64,000 bases of DNA from Deltaproteobacteria bacterium (GTDB taxonomy: Bacteria; Desulfobacterota; Desulfuromonadia; Geobacterales; Pseudopelobacteraceae), in the NCBI GenBank assembly GCA_021780495.1, contig JAJXYO010000007.1, forward strand, positions 42,300-106,299, given 5' to 3'. The notes beneath the pieces were generated by a model that did not search any database, had not been told where the DNA came from, and saw nothing but the letters and a program-made list of their open reading frames with translations. A program made the position numbers and the translations under genes. Of this stretch, positions 22,552-33,000 are shown piece after piece; the stretch's first letter is position 1, and the number at the start of each line of letters is the position of its first letter.

Positions 22552-25500
22552 TCAGTTAACAACATTCACCCTGCTCCCGTTTCGTCCGGCGATGATCTGA
22601 AGCTGTTTCGGGATCTGCTCTTTCAGTTCCGAAACGTGAGAGATGATGCCGACCATACGGCCCTGTTCATTGAGTCGCACCAGAGTATCCATGGCAATGT
22701 CCAGTGTTTCAGAATCAAGCGTACCAAACCCTTCATCAATAAACAGGGTGTCAAGATATCTCCCACCACTTTGGGCCAGCACAATATCGGAAAGTCCCAG
22801 CGCCAGGGAAAGTGACGCAAGAAATGTCTCACCACCGGAAAGTGTAGAGGCCGGGCGGTGAAGGCCGGTAAAATCATCAGTCACTTCAAGGTCCAGTCCC
22901 GCTCCCCTGCGTGCGTCTTCCACTGATTCAGACCGCCGGAGATGATAGCGTCCCCGGCTCATCCGCGAGAGGCGTTCGGATGCGGCCAATGCCACTTCTT
23001 CAAAAAGCGATGCCAGGACAAAACGCTGCAGAGTAATCCGCTTCGGGTTGTTACCGGCGGCGAGATTTGCCAGGTTGCCAACGCTCTTCAGCAGACGTTC
23101 CTTGACTTCACTCTCTTGCAGGTAAGTATCAATGGCTGCAATCGTCTGGCGCACAGCTACGAACTGTGTAACAACCCCACCCCTCTCGCCAGATAAGGTC
23201 GCTACCTCTTCCTCGGCGACAGTCTGAAGTGCTGTAAGGCAATCAATGTCAGGTTTTAGAAGACTGGCGGAGGCTGATTCTGCTTGAATAAGTTCGGCAG
23301 ATGCCGCCGCTACCTTATCCTGATATGCCTTGAGCGACCGTTCTGACTTTTCAAGATCATCGGCTGAAATTCTAGCTGCACGATAGGCATCTTCATTGGC
23401 AAAACAAGCCTGAACAAGGCGTGCAGTGAACTTTTCTTCAGCCGACTGCACCCGACCGGCCAGCTCAACTGCAGTCCGTTCGGCTTCTTCCTTTTGACCT
23501 TTACTGGCGCTTGATTCCTGTTGCAGGATTGACGTGCGTTCTTCAAGAGACTTGAATTGAGAGTTAGTCTCCTTGATGAATTTTTCTAGGGCGGAAATCT
23601 TGCTACGAATCGCCACTTGGTCCCGCTCTCCTTCCCCCAGCTCTTTCTGTTTGGCCTGCAATTGCCCTTGCAGAGTGTCTACCTGGGTGGCGCTCACTTG
23701 TAAAGCGCTTGTGGCTGCAGCTATCTTCCCTTTGTCAGCTTCCAGTAATGAGAACATTTTTTCACGTCTGGCGCGGATATTTATCAGCTCTTTCTCGTCA
23801 GCAGTAACTTTATTCAGGTCATTATCAAGTATTGCCTTGGCAGTTTGCAGCTCAACCAGTGGAGTCTCCGCCAGTTTGCCAAGTTGCTGCAACAATGCGG
23901 CAATGCCTGCCTTTACCTCGCCGGCAGTTACATCGTGGGCTGATAAAGCTGCTTTTGTCTGGTCGCTTTTCTTCCTGGCATTGTCCACTTTGAGCCGGGC
24001 GGCGGCAAGTTCCTCCTTTGAGGGTATCTCTTCACCTCCAGCAGCCGGCTGTGGATGGTCTGGCGACCCGCAGACCGGACAGGGTTTGCCGTCAGCTAGC
24101 TCTTTTGCCAACTGTGCCGCCTGACCATGAATGAGTCGTGATGCCAACTCGTCATGTTCAATTGTAGATTTCGTCAGAAGTGACTCTGCCTCTACGCACC
24201 GAGCGACAAGCCCTGACCTATCCTCTGCCAGTTTTTCACCTCTACCGACAGCATCTGAAAGGTTTTGCCGGGCAACAATATACACAGAGGATTCCTTGAT
24301 TCGCTGCTCAAGCTCACCGCGCCGGCCAACTGATAGTGCCAGTTCTTCAATTTTACGGCCGGAAGTAGCAATACCATCTTCCGATGTGAGAATCTCCGCC
24401 TTTAGTTTCTCCAGTGCGGCAGTCGCCTCAGTTCGCTTCTGTAAGGCCTCCTTCTGCTCCTGCTCAACGCTGGTGACGTCAGAAAGTAGCGTGAGGCGTC
24501 CTTCGAGAGTTGCCTTTTCAGTTGTCTTTGCCGGGATTGTTTCAATCTGCAGACTTAATTCATCACGTTGACCAATGGCAATTGACAATTCACCGTTCTG
24601 CCTTGCCAAATTTTCGTTCAGGCGGGTTATCTGCTCGGCCAGCTCACTTTGTTGCCGATGGTCCTGTGCGAGTGCTTCATCAAGGTCAACCAGGGAGAGT
24701 GCCCGCTTGCCCCGCTCGGTACGGGTTCCCAGCACGGTCATGGTTTCCCGCTGACCATCAAGCAGTGCTACTTCGGTTTTAGCCTTTTCCAGACGAGTGA
24801 ACTTCGCCGCTGTCAGAAGTCCCTGCTGGAGATTTTCGGTCGCCTGTTGTTGTTTTTGTACCGCAGCAGATGAACGTTCATTCAGTTCATTTTCCCTTGC
24901 TGACAGGTCTTCACCCTTCAGTTTCAAATTTTCAACAGTATCAACACGCTGGCTCTCAAGAAGGCCGCTAACCGTGTTACGAATACCTTCCAGCCCTTTG
25001 TATAGAGCATCACGCCGATCTTTTAGCAGGTTCTCGATCCGCTTGAAGCGCTCAGTGGCAAAGAGTTTTTCGAGAATTTTCTCTTTGTCGGTGGAACTAG
25101 CCAGAAGGAGTTTGCGGAATTCGCCCTGTGGTAGGACAACAACCTGACTGAACTGGTCGGCGGTAAATCCGAGAATTGACTCAACCTTGTCCTTCACTTC
25201 ACCGACCTTGCTGTAGCGGTCACCGATGATAGTTCCGGTGCTGTCAACTTCGCAGAGTTCAACCTTGTGGATTGTTTTCTGCTCTTTTCCCTTTTTTTCA
25301 ATAACCTGTTCGGGACTGCGCCAGATATGGAAGCGCCGTGGTCCTATCTGGAAGAGAAATTCAACCTCACAGAGGAGATCATTTTTGGCATGCTGTGAAC
25401 GAAGGGTGCGCTCATCGCGCGTTGACCCGCTGGGCGAACCATAAAGAGCATAGCATATGGCATCAAGAATGGATGTTTTACCAGCACCGGTCGGACCGTG

Positions 25501-25599
25501 AATCAGGAAGAACGCGTTGTCACCGAATGCAGTGAAATCTACCATTTCACAGGTGGCAAAGGGGCCGAAGGCCTGCATGGTCAGCTTTAAAGGACGCAT
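22552..25599 (-). CDS. sbcC: Exonuclease subunit SbcC (Rad50-like)
   Basis: The 1,015-residue protein has the Walker A region FLIHGPTGAGKTSILDA at about 33-49, two long coiled-coil arms, a zinc hook CPVCGSPDHPQP near residue 505, the ABC signature TLSGGETFLASLSLALGLSD near 915 and Walker B LDTLFIDEGFGTLDSE near 945. With SbcD it forms an ATP-gated nuclease that opens hairpins and trims DNA ends. Its start overlaps the sbcD stop region by 13 bases. Here it is carried on an integrative element beside a phage-defence operon, unlike the usual chromosomal housekeeping copy, so a defence or replication-maintenance role is plausible. Confidence 0.95.
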   Translation of the reverse strand: MRPLKLTMQAFGPFATCEMVDFTAFGDNAFFLIHGPTGAGKTSILDAICYALYGSPSGSTRDERTLRSQHAKNDLLCEVEFLFQIGPRRFHIWRSPEQVIEKKGKEQKTIHKVELCEVDSTGTIIGDRYSKVGEVKDKVESILGFTADQFSQVVVLPQGEFRKLLLASSTDKEKILEKLFATERFKRIENLLKDRRDALYKGLEGIRNTVSGLLESQRVDTVENLKLKGEDLSARENELNERSSAAVQKQQQATENLQQGLLTAAKFTRLEKAKTEVALLDGQRETMTVLGTRTERGKRALSLVDLDEALAQDHRQQSELAEQITRLNENLARQNGELSIAIGQRDELSLQIETIPAKTTEKATLEGRLTLLSDVTSVEQEQKEALQKRTEATAALEKLKAEILTSEDGIATSGRKIEELALSVGRRGELEQRIKESSVYIVARQNLSDAVGRGEKLAEDRSGLVARCVEAESLLTKSTIEHDELASRLIHGQAAQLAKELADGKPCPVCGSPDHPQPAAGGEEIPSKEELAAARLKVDNARKKSDQTKAALSAHDVTAGEVKAGIAALLQQLGKLAETPLVELQTAKAILDNDLNKVTADEKELINIRARREKMFSLLEADKGKIAAATSALQVSATQVDTLQGQLQAKQKELGEGERDQVAIRSKISALEKFIKETNSQFKSLEERTSILQQESSASKGQKEEAERTAVELAGRVQSAEEKFTARLVQACFANEDAYRAARISADDLEKSERSLKAYQDKVAAASAELIQAESASASLLKPDIDCLTALQTVAEEEVATLSGERGGVVTQFVAVRQTIAAIDTYLQESEVKERLLKSVGNLANLAAGNNPKRITLQRFVLASLFEEVALAASERLSRMSRGRYHLRRSESVEDARRGAGLDLEVTDDFTGLHRPASTLSGGETFLASLSLALGLSDIVLAQSGGRYLDTLFIDEGFGTLDSETLDIAMDTLVRLNEQGRMVGIISHVSELKEQIPKQLQIIAGRNGSRVNVVN

Positions 25600-26723
25600 G
25601 ACACACCTCCTTCACTGCGGTTTAGTTCCTCAAGAACTTCTGTAAGGATCGTCTGTTCATCTTCATTGATATCCCCGGCCACATGGCTAAAGAAACGACC
25701 GACAATTTCCTGGTCGGTAAGTCGTCGCAGTTCACCGGGGTTGACTATGTCACCCTCTCCTTCTCTCTGTTGTCGGACGATGGAGAGGACATTCGGATAG
25801 ACCGAGCGGATCTTCGCCGCATAGTCGAACAACGCCCCCTGGTCAGTGAGTGTTATGGAAAAATAGTCATCACAGGCAGTGTCGCTTTCTGCTCCGGTGA
25901 GGATATCATCGAGTGTCCCACTCAACTGCCGAAGTTCACGCAGCGGTCGAACCGGAAAGGTGGTACGGGTTGCCACCCCCTTGGCATCAATATCAAAGAT
26001 GGAGAACACCTTGTCATGGTCAAGTTCGGAGAAGGAATAGCGAAGAGGTGCTCCTGCATACCAGGCCTTAGGGGTCACCTTCTGGGGGCGGTGCAGATGC
26101 CCGAGCAGGGTGAGGCTGAATGGGGCAAAAACATCAGCATCCACCAGGTATGTACCACCAATAGCCAGTGGGCGCTCTGACTCGCTCCCTTCACCGCCAG
26201 CGGTGTAGCAATGGGCAACGCATACCGTGCGTTCAGCTATTGTTATTCCAGCCAAAATATGGCGATAGGCTGCGGTGAAATCGGGGATATCCGTATCCTC
26301 CAGATTCCGACGAAAGGTTATCGGTTCGATGTAGGGGATCGACAGGAACGTGAGCGGCCCATGTGCATCAGCCAGCTCAATCACTGAGCAGGCGCACTGG
26401 ACAGCACTGATGTGCAGGCCTCGGTCGCGTAACAACCGACTGCCGAAAGCGATTCGTTCGGCACTGTCGTGATTGCCCGGAATAAGAACCACCTTGATGC
26501 CAAGGTCAAGAATAAGACGGGAGAGGAAATTGTCGAGGACTTCGGTCGCCTCGACCGGCGGCACTGAACGGTCGTAGACATCACCGGAAATAACCACCGT
26601 ATCGACGTTTTCATTCTTTGCCAGGGTAGCAGCCTGGTCAAGAAGGTAGGCCTGATCTGCAGTCAGGTGAACGTCGTGGAATATCTTACCGAGATGCAGG
26701 TCTGCAAGGTGCAGGATGCGCAT
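25587..26723 (-). CDS. sbcD: Exonuclease subunit SbcD (Mre11-like)
   Basis: The 378-residue protein has the metallophosphoesterase motifs in order: LADLHLGK (about 6-13), VVISGDVYDR (about 42-52), LIPGNHDSAER (about 80-91), a histidine strand VAHCYT and LLGHLHRP. It has the SbcD capping region after these. It supplies the Mn-dependent nuclease active site of SbcCD. It is the first gene of the pair and overlaps sbcC. A 270-bp A+T-rich gap with a gene remnant separates it from the drmC stop upstream. Confidence 0.95.
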   Translation of the reverse strand: MRILHLADLHLGKIFHDVHLTADQAYLLDQAATLAKNENVDTVVISGDVYDRSVPPVEATEVLDNFLSRLILDLGIKVVLIPGNHDSAERIAFGSRLLRDRGLHISAVQCACSVIELADAHGPLTFLSIPYIEPITFRRNLEDTDIPDFTAAYRHILAGITIAERTVCVAHCYTAGGEGSESERPLAIGGTYLVDADVFAPFSLTLLGHLHRPQKVTPKAWYAGAPLRYSFSELDHDKVFSIFDIDAKGVATRTTFPVRPLRELRQLSGTLDDILTGAESDTACDDYFSITLTDQGALFDYAAKIRSVYPNVLSIVRQQREGEGDIVNPGELRRLTDQEIVGRFFSHVAGDINEDEQTILTEVLEELNRSEGGVSCVL

Positions 26724-26898
26724 GATGCCTCCAATGGGGATGGTAAACCTCTGACTTGAATGCCTTGGATTGTATCACCTGCACCTCCCCCAACTAGCGT
26801 CCCATAAGAGATAAATCTAAAATAGATCGATAATAAACGGGAGAAATACTACCAAAAACGTCTGTTTGTGCAAACCACCAATACTATTTGATAGAACT

Positions 26899-27123
26899 TC
26901 AGCGCTGGCTCCAGTAACAGGCAAATTGAAGCGGTAATCCGTCCACGATTGCCAAGGTGTGGTCGTTAGACATTATAAAGCGAGCGGAATCAAGTGCGCA
27001 AAATGGGCATGTTTGGACATCTGGTGTATTTGTCAATATCAACATAACGGGCTGATCCTGTTGGTTACTTGTTGGAGAATGACTAACGTCGTCCATAAAC
27101 TGGCTATTCATAAAAACTATCAT
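26899..27123 (-). pseudogene. HIT-family protein remnant at the end of the DISARM-like operon
   Basis: A 74-codon frame starts at ATG 27123, overlapping the drmC stop as ATGA. Its middle reads TCPFCALDSARFIMSNDHTL followed by AIVDGLPL, which closely resembles the N-terminal part of HIT-family nucleotide hydrolases (CPFC..., then an acidic AIxDxxP strand). The frame then ends in unrelated sequence before the histidine triad. It therefore looks like a HIT gene that lost its catalytic C-terminus and once belonged to the operon. Moderate call based on motif only. Confidence 0.5.
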
Positions 27124-27956
27124 CTAAGGTTAAGTGTAGTGAGGCAACTGCTAAGTGATTCCATCCATTTAGATAATTTTTCTGCAAAGAGTCCTTCAAA
27201 AATTATCCCCAACTCAACACTCTGGGTCATTCCGTTTCCAGTTAAGTTGGCACTACCCAAATAAGCTTTTCGACGATCAACTACAATGGCCTTCGCATGG
27301 ACAAGGCTTTCCCCGCCATGGTCAGTTCGACAGTTGAGATACTTCACTTCAGTGCTAATGCCGTGATTCTCAAAATGGAAACACAAACTTTTTAAGGCGG
27401 CTAATTCAGAATGCTCCAAACCTTTGCGAGTGATTATTGATGCCTGAGCCCTGAAATTAGTATTTAGGTTTAGGCGCCTTATTATTGGGGCAATTCCGTA
27501 ATCCGACCAGTACGGATTTATTATCTGAATGAGTTCTTGTGCATCAGAAATCATATCAGAAATGTTATCCAGTACAGACCCTTCACGTATCTCCGTTTCG
27601 TCGATAACAGGCTTCATCTGCCGGTAAAGATCAGTAGGGAGACTCGATATTAACAGCGGGGATTCAACAGGTGATTTCAAATTTTGTGTTTCAGGAAGAT
27701 ATATTATCCGATAAGCTTTCCAACCTAGGTCTAGAGAGTTTAAATTTGCATCGGTTCTACGTAGAAGACTGCAGCAGCGCGACCATACTTTTTCTTCTAT
27801 TTCATCAGGACATTTAGCTTCAGTCTGCCGGGACATTCTTCGATTGATCCAATCAGTTGTTCCAGCTGCAAGAAATACGCTCGACTTGCGATCTAATCCC
27901 TGCATAATTTCTTGAAGACCTTGTAGTACTTCTTTTGCACCAAGACTATTTCCCAT
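27120..27956 (-). CDS. drmC: DrmC-like phospholipase D-fold protein (DISARM core)
   Basis: The 278-residue protein has one clear PLD motif near residue 220: VHAKAIVVDRRKAYLGSANL (His-x-Lys, four residues, Asp, then GSxN). A helical N-terminus (EVLQGLQEIMQGLDRKSSV) precedes it. DrmC is the PLD-family core member of DISARM anti-phage systems; related single-HKD proteins work as dimers on nucleic acid. Its start overlaps the drmB stop by 11 bases. Order and strand (A, B, C) match the DISARM core. Confidence 0.82.
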   Translation of the reverse strand: MGNSLGAKEVLQGLQEIMQGLDRKSSVFLAAGTTDWINRRMSRQTEAKCPDEIEEKVWSRCCSLLRRTDANLNSLDLGWKAYRIIYLPETQNLKSPVESPLLISSLPTDLYRQMKPVIDETEIREGSVLDNISDMISDAQELIQIINPYWSDYGIAPIIRRLNLNTNFRAQASIITRKGLEHSELAALKSLCFHFENHGISTEVKYLNCRTDHGGESLVHAKAIVVDRRKAYLGSANLTGNGMTQSVELGIIFEGLFAEKLSKWMESLSSCLTTLNLR

Positions 27957-30000
27957 TCCAATAACCCTTGATAATGTTCAGGCTTCTGTCTTCATTCTTA
28001 ACTTCTCCTCCAAATAAATATGACCGCGAAAGCCCAAAGTTAAAAGTCTCGCACCCTAAAACCGTTTGAACACATCCACTACAGGATGAACCCTGGTCTG
28101 AGCAAATAGGGTCAAAAACGCAATGAAAAGCGAAGTTGCTGGCATCATCAAACCAAGGAAGGAGATAATGTTTGAAAAGCGTTAACAAACCGCCAGCGGT
28201 GTAATTTTGAACTGAAGTCACATAGATTAAAAAAGAGAGGTCCATTGGAAGCAAATATTCCGTTAAACTCTTTTCGTCATATCCGCTGTGTCGTTTTGCA
28301 GTAGAAAGCAGGCAATGACTGATGGTATGAAGCAGATGAAACGGCGCGGATTGCTTGATGTCCAGGAATTTTGTTTCACGATACACTTCAGTAGGCGAGC
28401 AGATCAAAGCAGGGCAGGTTTTCAACAAATGGGCATGTGCGGCAATACGGTCGGTCAAAAGTGAGTCGGAGGGCAAGGGCCAGTTGAATTCCTCATGGCA
28501 CCATTTCAGGATTTTTCGGGGGTCAAGGCGAATTAGAAGACCTTCAGTCTCGGCAGACATTGCATATACAATCGCTTTGCCACGGAGATTCTGGTCTGTA
28601 CGATCCTCGAAGGCCTTAAGAATAACCGGAGTTACGGATTCGCTTTCAGAATATGGGTAACGTTTCTCCCGGGTATAGCCAATAGTAGAAAGAACAACGT
28701 TCAAGTTTGAGATGTGAACAACATCAGCAACGCCATATTTGCTTTTAAGGTCATCCCAGTTTTGGGTGACTATTTCCTTTGTTTCCGGGTTTTTTTCATC
28801 CAGAAGCCTGTCTTTAATGGTAAATTCTTTGAACGCACCTCTAAAAAAGACCGATTCTTGAGTGCGGCGTTCGTTTGCGATGGCATTGATAAGTTCGTCG
28901 TTTTCAATATAGGTCCTGATTTCCTTGAATACCCCTTTGGCGGTTTTCAACTTTTGATGCAAATCAGCCAAATCTTTTTCAACACTTGCCAGTATTTCCT
29001 GCATCAAAGGGTCTGTTTTGGCTAAATCATAATACGCGTTATATGCTTGCTGTTTGAGCCTTATTTTTTCCTCAATTTCTTCAACGGAAGTATTGTCTGC
29101 TGACCCGTTATAAAGCATTTTTGTGAACATTTCACGAAGGCAATCTTGAGGGATGACTCCCAGGAGACCGGCCACAATACCTTCCGCCAAATCAATACCG
29201 AGACCGTTGATTGATGAATTAGACTGAATTTGGGCACAAATATCAGAAATGAGCCGACCGGTATCCTTATTGAGACTGATGTACTGAACCGCATGCGGGA
29301 AAAAGGACTCGCCGCTGGTAATGGGCGTACCTCGCTGTGACAGGTCGATACCTTCCGGGTGGCGGTGTGTACAGGGAGAACAGGGCATAGAAAGGGCTGT
29401 GGCTATTTTTTCACCGGTGTCATAGTTGCCAAAAGCTGATCCGAAAAAAGAACCGCCCTGGTCGGCAAAGGTTATGTTTTTAACGCGCAGAGCCTGAAAG
29501 GGGAGATTTATCGGACTTAAGGAACCGCACCGGTGTACTGACAAATAGGGGAGTTGAACCATGTGACCGTTGCAAGCCGGATTTTTGCATTGAATCAAAC
29601 TTCTTCCGCCGCTTTTCCTTGATCTTTTTTTGATTTCCGATAGGAGCTTTTCTTCTGAAATCCCCGTTTGATAAAAATCAAGTATCTTGCATTTAGCGCA
29701 TTGCAGCAAGAGCGGGTAGGGTGAAATATATACATCGCTGGGGCAGTGAACTAAGAGGGTACGGGATGAAAGTGCGTATTTGAGCATTTCATCAACTTCC
29801 CCGCCTATCAGGTCCTGCCACTCCAGGAGAAATCGGTTGATGACATCAAACAACTGCGTTTCATCGACATTTTGCAATGCTTGAGGATTATTTCTTGTGC
29901 CAACAACCATTGCATATGAATCATTGCGGAGTTTAACAACGCCACCCGGCAGGTAGCTTTCACGAAACAGCCGACTTTTCTGGATATATTGTTGTTCCAT
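27946..30000 (-). CDS. drmB: DrmB-like DUF1998 protein (DISARM core)
   Basis: At 684 residues it shows the DrmB layout: an N-terminal CAKCKILDF cysteine pair and CKNPACNGHMVQLPYL zinc-ribbon-like motif near 110-165, a long middle, and a C-terminal DUF1998 signature with CSGCVQTVLGCETFNFGLSR near 640-665. The DUF1998 cysteines probably bind zinc. In characterised DISARM, DrmB forms a complex with the helicase DrmA and both are needed for protection. It starts six bases after drmA and overlaps drmC, so the three are co-translated. Confidence 0.85.
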   Translation of the reverse strand: MEQQYIQKSRLFRESYLPGGVVKLRNDSYAMVVGTRNNPQALQNVDETQLFDVINRFLLEWQDLIGGEVDEMLKYALSSRTLLVHCPSDVYISPYPLLLQCAKCKILDFYQTGISEEKLLSEIKKRSRKSGGRSLIQCKNPACNGHMVQLPYLSVHRCGSLSPINLPFQALRVKNITFADQGGSFFGSAFGNYDTGEKIATALSMPCSPCTHRHPEGIDLSQRGTPITSGESFFPHAVQYISLNKDTGRLISDICAQIQSNSSINGLGIDLAEGIVAGLLGVIPQDCLREMFTKMLYNGSADNTSVEEIEEKIRLKQQAYNAYYDLAKTDPLMQEILASVEKDLADLHQKLKTAKGVFKEIRTYIENDELINAIANERRTQESVFFRGAFKEFTIKDRLLDEKNPETKEIVTQNWDDLKSKYGVADVVHISNLNVVLSTIGYTREKRYPYSESESVTPVILKAFEDRTDQNLRGKAIVYAMSAETEGLLIRLDPRKILKWCHEEFNWPLPSDSLLTDRIAAHAHLLKTCPALICSPTEVYRETKFLDIKQSAPFHLLHTISHCLLSTAKRHSGYDEKSLTEYLLPMDLSFLIYVTSVQNYTAGGLLTLFKHYLLPWFDDASNFAFHCVFDPICSDQGSSCSGCVQTVLGCETFNFGLSRSYLFGGEVKNEDRSLNIIKGYWNGK

Positions 30001-30006
30001 CGTTTA

Positions 30007-33000
30007 TTATCTCCCCAATGCATCAATCAAATGTTCGGTGGGCTCATTTGCTGGCTGGATGGCAATCTGATTCTCGATATCCCGGAAAGAACGAAGCGGC
30101 CCATAGGAATAAATCCTGCCGAGGGCTTCGCTCAGATACATGTCCATTCGGCTTCCACTCCATGTTTCAAGCTGGTTAAGCCCTCGTTTGACCTGCTCTT
30201 TAACCTGCTGGGTAAATTCATCAAGCACTCTTTTATCAAACCATTCCCTTCCTTTTGTTTCGTCGATATGCAGCGCTTTTAACACGGCTTTTTCGATTTC
30301 TTTCCGGGCGGGGTTATCCTTTTCGTTCAGGACTCGATGGATGTCTTTCATGCCGCCTTTAACGGAGCTGCCCCAGGCCTGGCAGGCGGCCCAATTAAGG
30401 ATTACGGCAGACATTACCCCGGGGAGTGTCCTTTCGAGTATGTTTGGCGCAAACCTGTTAATGGGAACAGATTCGACCATGCTGTCGAGAAACTGGTGAT
30501 AGTCTCCAAAATTAAGGAAGACGTTATATTCGAACAGTTTCATATGAGACAGGACTGTGATAACAATCCCAGGATGCACCCTACCTGACCGAGCCGAAGA
30601 CTGGATATATTCAGCCGTTGAAGTAGGCCAGCCGGCCAGCAGCATAAAGTTAAGTCGCTCGATATCAACGCCGTGAGATACCACGCTGGTGGCAATCATC
30701 TGCCTTTTCTGGTCATCTGGCAGTTTCCTGTCTATGTGTTCAATCGCATCATGGATCTGCTCAAGCGTGCTTTCACCGTCTAAACGCAGATATCCCCGTA
30801 CGGTGCCTCTTTTGATATTCGCTTCTTCCAGAAAGCGGGCAATTTCAGGAATGCTTCGCTTTTGATTTACATAAATCAGATTGGAATTCATCTGGTTTTC
30901 CAGATGTTCTTGTGCAGATGCAGACTTAGAAGGATCAATGTTCAGCAGGGATGCCGCGTAATGAGGGTCGTTCTGGAAATAAATGCGCAGTTCATCCACC
31001 AGATCCAGAAAGCGGGAACTTGCTTCCGAAATTGATCGTACGACCGGGCTTTTTTGGGATATTGGCAGCAAACTGGAAAAATAACGCCTGACTAACGGTG
31101 TGGTGCCATCAGGGGCATATTTGCGGCGGGAATAAAACGATTCACCATGCTGGATGCCTGGCGCCGGGTAGCGGATGGCTTCTTTCTGGTACAGGTGGTG
31201 AACGTGATGTTCAAAGTCCTTGATAGTCGCAGTTGCAGCAAGGATTTTGGGGGAGCGCCCGCCGTGCAGTTCCTGCAAAACCTGCAATAAGGTTTCGTAG
31301 TGACCATCAAAGTTGCCAAGTGTTTCTTTGAGCAGGTGGAGCTCATCCTGGATGCAAAAGGGAAAACCGGGATCAAGCATTGGAGGCAGGGAAACGGTTT
31401 TCACCGCGGAGGTCCTTGTGTTATTCCCGCATTTTACCGTTATGGGGTCACCAAGCTGGTTTTTATCAAGCCGGGAGTGTTCACAGCTGCCTTCTTTTGA
31501 AAAACCATGTTCAGGACAAAAGAATCTTGAAGCCCCAAAGAATTTGCTAAAACGTTTATTGTGACCAATGACGGCGAGTTTGTCGATTGTTCCCACCAGA
31601 ACTGTCGGGATATAGCGATAGCATTCTTCATCACTGACATATATTCCTATTTCCCCGAGGATGCCTTCCCCATAACTTCCCTTATCTGCCTGGGTGTTTG
31701 ACCAGCATTCAGGATTTTTGCAGACATGCTTGATTCTAAAACGAGCCTCGTCACTCTTGATCTCCACACTATGCTTCTGATCACAGTAAGGGCAGTCGCT
31801 TATGAACTTCAGCCGCTCAAGAGATTCTTTCGTCATATTGGGCAAAAAATAATCCTGATAATACTCACTGGTGCTGCTTATTTGGCTGGGAGTTCCACCG
31901 CCAGTAAAATAACCGATGGTGAAAGGATGGCCGCCAAGGTTCTCGCGCTGACGTAACATATTGGCTTGCGCCACTACATAGGATAAACGCTGGAATTGCT
32001 GAACCGAGAGCATGCGCAGAGGAAACCGCAGCCAGGCAGTGGTGCCGTAGGTACGGTGATTGATCCGCTGATACAACATGGCCATGCAGATAATTCCGAG
32101 ATAAGCCTCGGTTTTGCCGCCACCGGTTGCAAACCAGAGTAAATCGACTTTGACCCAACTTGGCTCAACAACAGCATCGGGTGAAAGACGCTCGTATATT
32201 GCTTCAATCTGGGTAAGGATAAAACCAAGCTGAAACAGACGCCAACCGGCAAAATTCTTACCCTGCCTCTTGATGGCACCCCCCATTACTTCGTTCATCC
32301 AACGGAAAGTTTTGAGGAGAGGGGGTGAATGTTCAAGAAGAGCGCACCCTTTTCTGACACGACTTGTTTCGTCGGCGAATTGTTTAGCCTCTTTGCGGGC
32401 AACCACAGCTTCGGCGTGCTGCCCGTTATCCTCCAGCGCAGCAATTTTAGCATTCCACTGGTCTGAATAGCGGTCCAAAGCCTGCAGAAGCTCTGCCAGA
32501 ATGGGGGTCGGATTGGTTGCTAATCCATTGAAATCCGGCTCCCGACACATGCCAACATCATCAGGAGACGGTGTTTCAAAATCCCATTGGGGAATCACCG
32601 GCATGCTGTTGGTTCTTAACATGCCGTTGGAAATCTGTTCAATAGCGCATGTAATGCCGTAACCTGCCAGGCCGTCATGTTCATAATGCTTGTAATCTTC
32701 AGGCTTAAGCTTGTGAGGGAGTAAGTGGTGCTGCCCTGACGTGATTTCAACGGTAAGTTCACAATCGAGCAGATGAGGTGTCTGAACCCCGAACGTTTTG
32801 GCATAGGTTACTTCGGTGACATTAACGATGTACAGTTCCAGGAGGTGGGCGTTTGTTACTGATGTCAGTGATGAGGGTGCCTGCCTGATCCTGGCACGCA
32901 AGTCCACCTGGTAATGCAGTATCTCGCTGGCCTCTTTAGCAAAGGCCGCATCTCTTACCGCAAAGTTGAGCTGATCTTGCGAATCTATTTCTTCCGACCA

